Assembly: GCF_900113255.1 (NCBI RefSeq) | Contig: NZ_FOOR01000023.1 | Location: forward strand, 1 to 43,354 | Length of the DNA: 43,354 nucleotides | Direction: 5' to 3' | Source: Novosphingobium sp. CF614 | GTDB lineage: Bacteria > Pseudomonadota > Alphaproteobacteria > Sphingomonadales > Sphingomonadaceae | Shown: one piece after another, positions 41,709 to 43,354 of the stretch | Layout of the letters: each line of letters starts with the position of its first letter | Position numbering within the stretch: the first letter of the stretch is position 1 | Position numbers and translations under genes: made by a program | Notes under the pieces: generated by a model | The model's input: only the letters and a program-made list of their open reading frames with translations | What the model was told of the DNA's origin: nothing | Database searches by the model: none

Positions 41709-43118
41709 CTAACTGCCCCTTCTGTTATCGTCGCCCGTGGACAGTCCATCCACCATCGCGCGTACACCCCGCGCCTCGATGTCTACCGCGTATCGTTCCG
41801 AGAACCGTTGGATGTAGTTATCGCGCTCAGACGCAGCTGCGGTACGTATCAACAGATCGAGCAACTCGAACAGCCGGCCTTCGAGGAAAGAGTCGTAGCG
41901 ATAGGATGCGCGGCACGCCGCGTAATCGAGTTCCATTGTATTGCAGAGAGCTTCAAACTGCGCATTGCGTTCGGGCCCCGAGAATGGATCGGTCGGGATG
42001 CCCCGATTCCAGATAGCAATTGCCAGTGTCACGTGGGGATCGCGCAACTGGCCGTTCTCGATCGCCCAAACCAGGATGTTAGCATTCCCCGATCGAGCGA
42101 GTTCTAGGGCATAACCCAGTTGACCCGTGCTACAGTCGGTGGGCAGGCAACTCGCAGCGGCTTGCCGGTAATGCGACAAATGCTCCCAAACTCGTTGCGC
42201 CGCCCGATTGGCTTCCACGGTCCTTCCACAATAGGCTAGGACACGCATGGCGAAGCCGGCACTGCCAAACGCCTCGGCAGCCTCGCGGTCGAAGGCGGCG
42301 CCGGGCACTGGCGCTGGAATGCCATCGGTAAGGCGAGCCCAGTCGATCGGCGCTCCTTGCCGACATAGTTTCACCGCACATAGTGCAGCGATTCGAAACG
42401 ACGCAGGAGCAGTCAGATCAGAGTCGTCGAGATGGCTCCGACAAAAACTCTCAGGAGCGACTTCGCCGTCCGGTGCCGCAGCCGCCGCATATTTCACCGT
42501 CTGGTCAATCCCATCGGGCGTCAACAATATCGCCCCCGCCCCTTGCATCATCGCCAGGTCGAGCGATACCCCGCGACTTGCCTTGAGCGCCGGGAAAAGG
42601 AGGCTTTCGCTATGAAAAAAATCGAGTTCCTTGCGAGCGGAAATCAGTTCTCCGAAATCGAAGCCTGAGACGGTGACTTCAGGTCCATTACGAGGAATCG
42701 TGACTGGGATCGGAGCAAGCTGTCGCGCAATCCGATCCCAGCGCAAGGCAGCCTCGGCCAAACCCGTCGCTGTAACTCTTGACCGACGCATGATGATCGG
42801 GACGCGGGTATCTCCAGAAGATGTCGGTATAACGATTAGCCGAGCGGCACCGCGCTCCGTCGCCGCTGCAAAATAAAGATCGCGCGCCTTGAGCAGATTC
42901 TGAACGACACCATGCCCTTCCTCGAACCTGATCCCAAGATCGAGCTGGGCGTGCTTATCGCCGCTTCGCGCACGCATTGCGAGTTGCTGCAATTCGGGAT
43001 CGACCGCGCCCGCTGTGAGCGGAATGCCCATGTAGCTGTTGTTGGCACAAGCGGAGAGGAGGAGCGCCAAGGCAGGCAGCGCATGGTGCCACCGCACGCG
43101 GCTCCGGCGCACTACCAT
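41709..43118 (-). CDS. Lipoprotein with one Sel1-like repeat, function unknown
   Basis: The protein has 469 residues. The lipobox LLSAC follows a basic n-region and hydrophobic stretch (HHALPALALLLSAC), so the protein should be lipidated at that cysteine and held in a membrane. A Sel1/TPR-like repeat is visible soon after (KHAQLDLGIRFEEGHGVVQN). The rest is helical, with many paired cysteines (CRSHL, LCAVKLC, CLPTDC, LCNTMELDYAAC) that suggest disulfide-linked helical hairpins. The ATG at 43118 places the signal peptide correctly; in-frame starts at 43139 or 43232 would only lengthen the n-region. No enzyme motif is seen. It is convergent with secF. Confidence 0.75.
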   Translation of the reverse strand: MVVRRSRVRWHHALPALALLLSACANNSYMGIPLTAGAVDPELQQLAMRARSGDKHAQLDLGIRFEEGHGVVQNLLKARDLYFAAATERGAARLIVIPTSSGDTRVPIIMRRSRVTATGLAEAALRWDRIARQLAPIPVTIPRNGPEVTVSGFDFGELISARKELDFFHSESLLFPALKASRGVSLDLAMMQGAGAILLTPDGIDQTVKYAAAAAPDGEVAPESFCRSHLDDSDLTAPASFRIAALCAVKLCRQGAPIDWARLTDGIPAPVPGAAFDREAAEAFGSAGFAMRVLAYCGRTVEANRAAQRVWEHLSHYRQAAASCLPTDCSTGQLGYALELARSGNANILVWAIENGQLRDPHVTLAIAIWNRGIPTDPFSGPERNAQFEALCNTMELDYAACRASYRYDSFLEGRLFELLDLLIRTAAASERDNYIQRFSERYAVDIEARGVRAMVDGLSTGDDNRRGS

Positions 43119-43276
43119 CGCGAATCGTCCGTGCGGCATTCGGCCCCCGAATTCACCCCAATTCCAACACCTGCCACGAAGAACAGACTTGTCAATTGCG
43201 CCCAAGAGATTCGCAAGAACTCGATGTCCCACAAATGGAGTTTCGCGATGAACATCTTTTAAATCCCAAAGGTAAT

Positions 43277-43294
43277 CCCCCGGCTATGCCGGGG
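43277..43294. repeat. GC-rich hairpin near the window's right edge
   Basis: CCCCGGC, TAT, then GCCGGGG form a perfect seven-base-pair stem with a three-base loop, flanked by TAATC and AGACC. It has no T-run. It could be a REP-like palindrome or part of an element end beyond the window; one copy cannot decide this. Confidence 0.45.
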
Positions 43295-43354
43295 AGACCA
43301 TCATAGTTTGACGTATCCGGGAACCCATCGCGACATTTGCTTTCGTGAGCCGCC

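Noticed and set aside
43277..43294. Part of a CRISPR repeat
   Set aside because: The hairpin resembles some CRISPR repeat stems, but there is one copy, no spacers and no cas genes nearby. The Cas4-like protein is in an unrelated operon far away.

Overview
The window is high-GC DNA from an alphaproteobacterium, most likely a sphingomonad of the Novosphingobium type. This rests on the look of the housekeeping proteins: the yajC-secD-secF run, a Bkd-type E1alpha/E1beta/E2 cluster, the mitochondrial-type complex I subunit NDUFS4, a small SRP RNA beside dnaX-ybaB, and MlaA linked to a glycosyltransferase. No taxonomic marker gene is present, so the genus is an inference.

Positions 1 to about 9300 are accessory DNA. 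The window opens in the right end of an IS21-family element that has cut the end of a gene. Next comes a minus-strand block: a DNA methyltransferase, then a tight four-gene operon (coiled-coil/winged-helix protein, Cas4-like Fe-S nuclease-fold protein, unknown 480-residue protein, SF1 helicase) whose genes overlap by 4, 8 and 4 bases, then a small HTH protein. Upstream of the methyltransferase are a RES-type toxin and its antitoxin, preceded by four tandem 9-bp operator-like repeats, and an orphan AbiEi-like (DUF6088) protein. At the edge of the block are fragments of a VirB1-like transglycosylase and of another gene, which look like relics of a conjugative element. I regard the methyltransferase plus four-gene operon as a candidate undescribed DNA-modification/defence system.

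Positions 9344 to 30839 are mostly core genes: thyA, an enoyl-CoA hydratase, the branched-chain 2-oxoacid dehydrogenase genes behind a near-consensus sigma70 promoter, a YdeI-like protein, an ABC-F ATPase, a PepSY protein with a two-component system, chorismate mutase, a polyprenyl diphosphate synthase, a glycosyltransferase with MlaA, a TonB-like protein, hrpB, NDUFS4, the SRP RNA, dnaX and ybaB. Two unusual items sit among them: repeat sequence built in frame into the E2 linker, and a decayed yefM-yoeB toxin-antitoxin pair fused by deletion.

Positions 30840 to 37850 are a second accessory patch. It holds an internally deleted IS256-family transposase, small uncertain ORFs, and a divergent locus made of a winged-helix/Ser-Thr kinase/transmembrane/TPR protein facing a membrane protein with a cold-shock-like N-terminus and a secreted protein with DxNxDG loops. 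A glycine-zipper protein and a frameshifted gene follow. tRNA-Pro(GGG), yajC, secD and secF return to core sequence. The window closes with a Sel1-like lipoprotein and a GC-rich hairpin.
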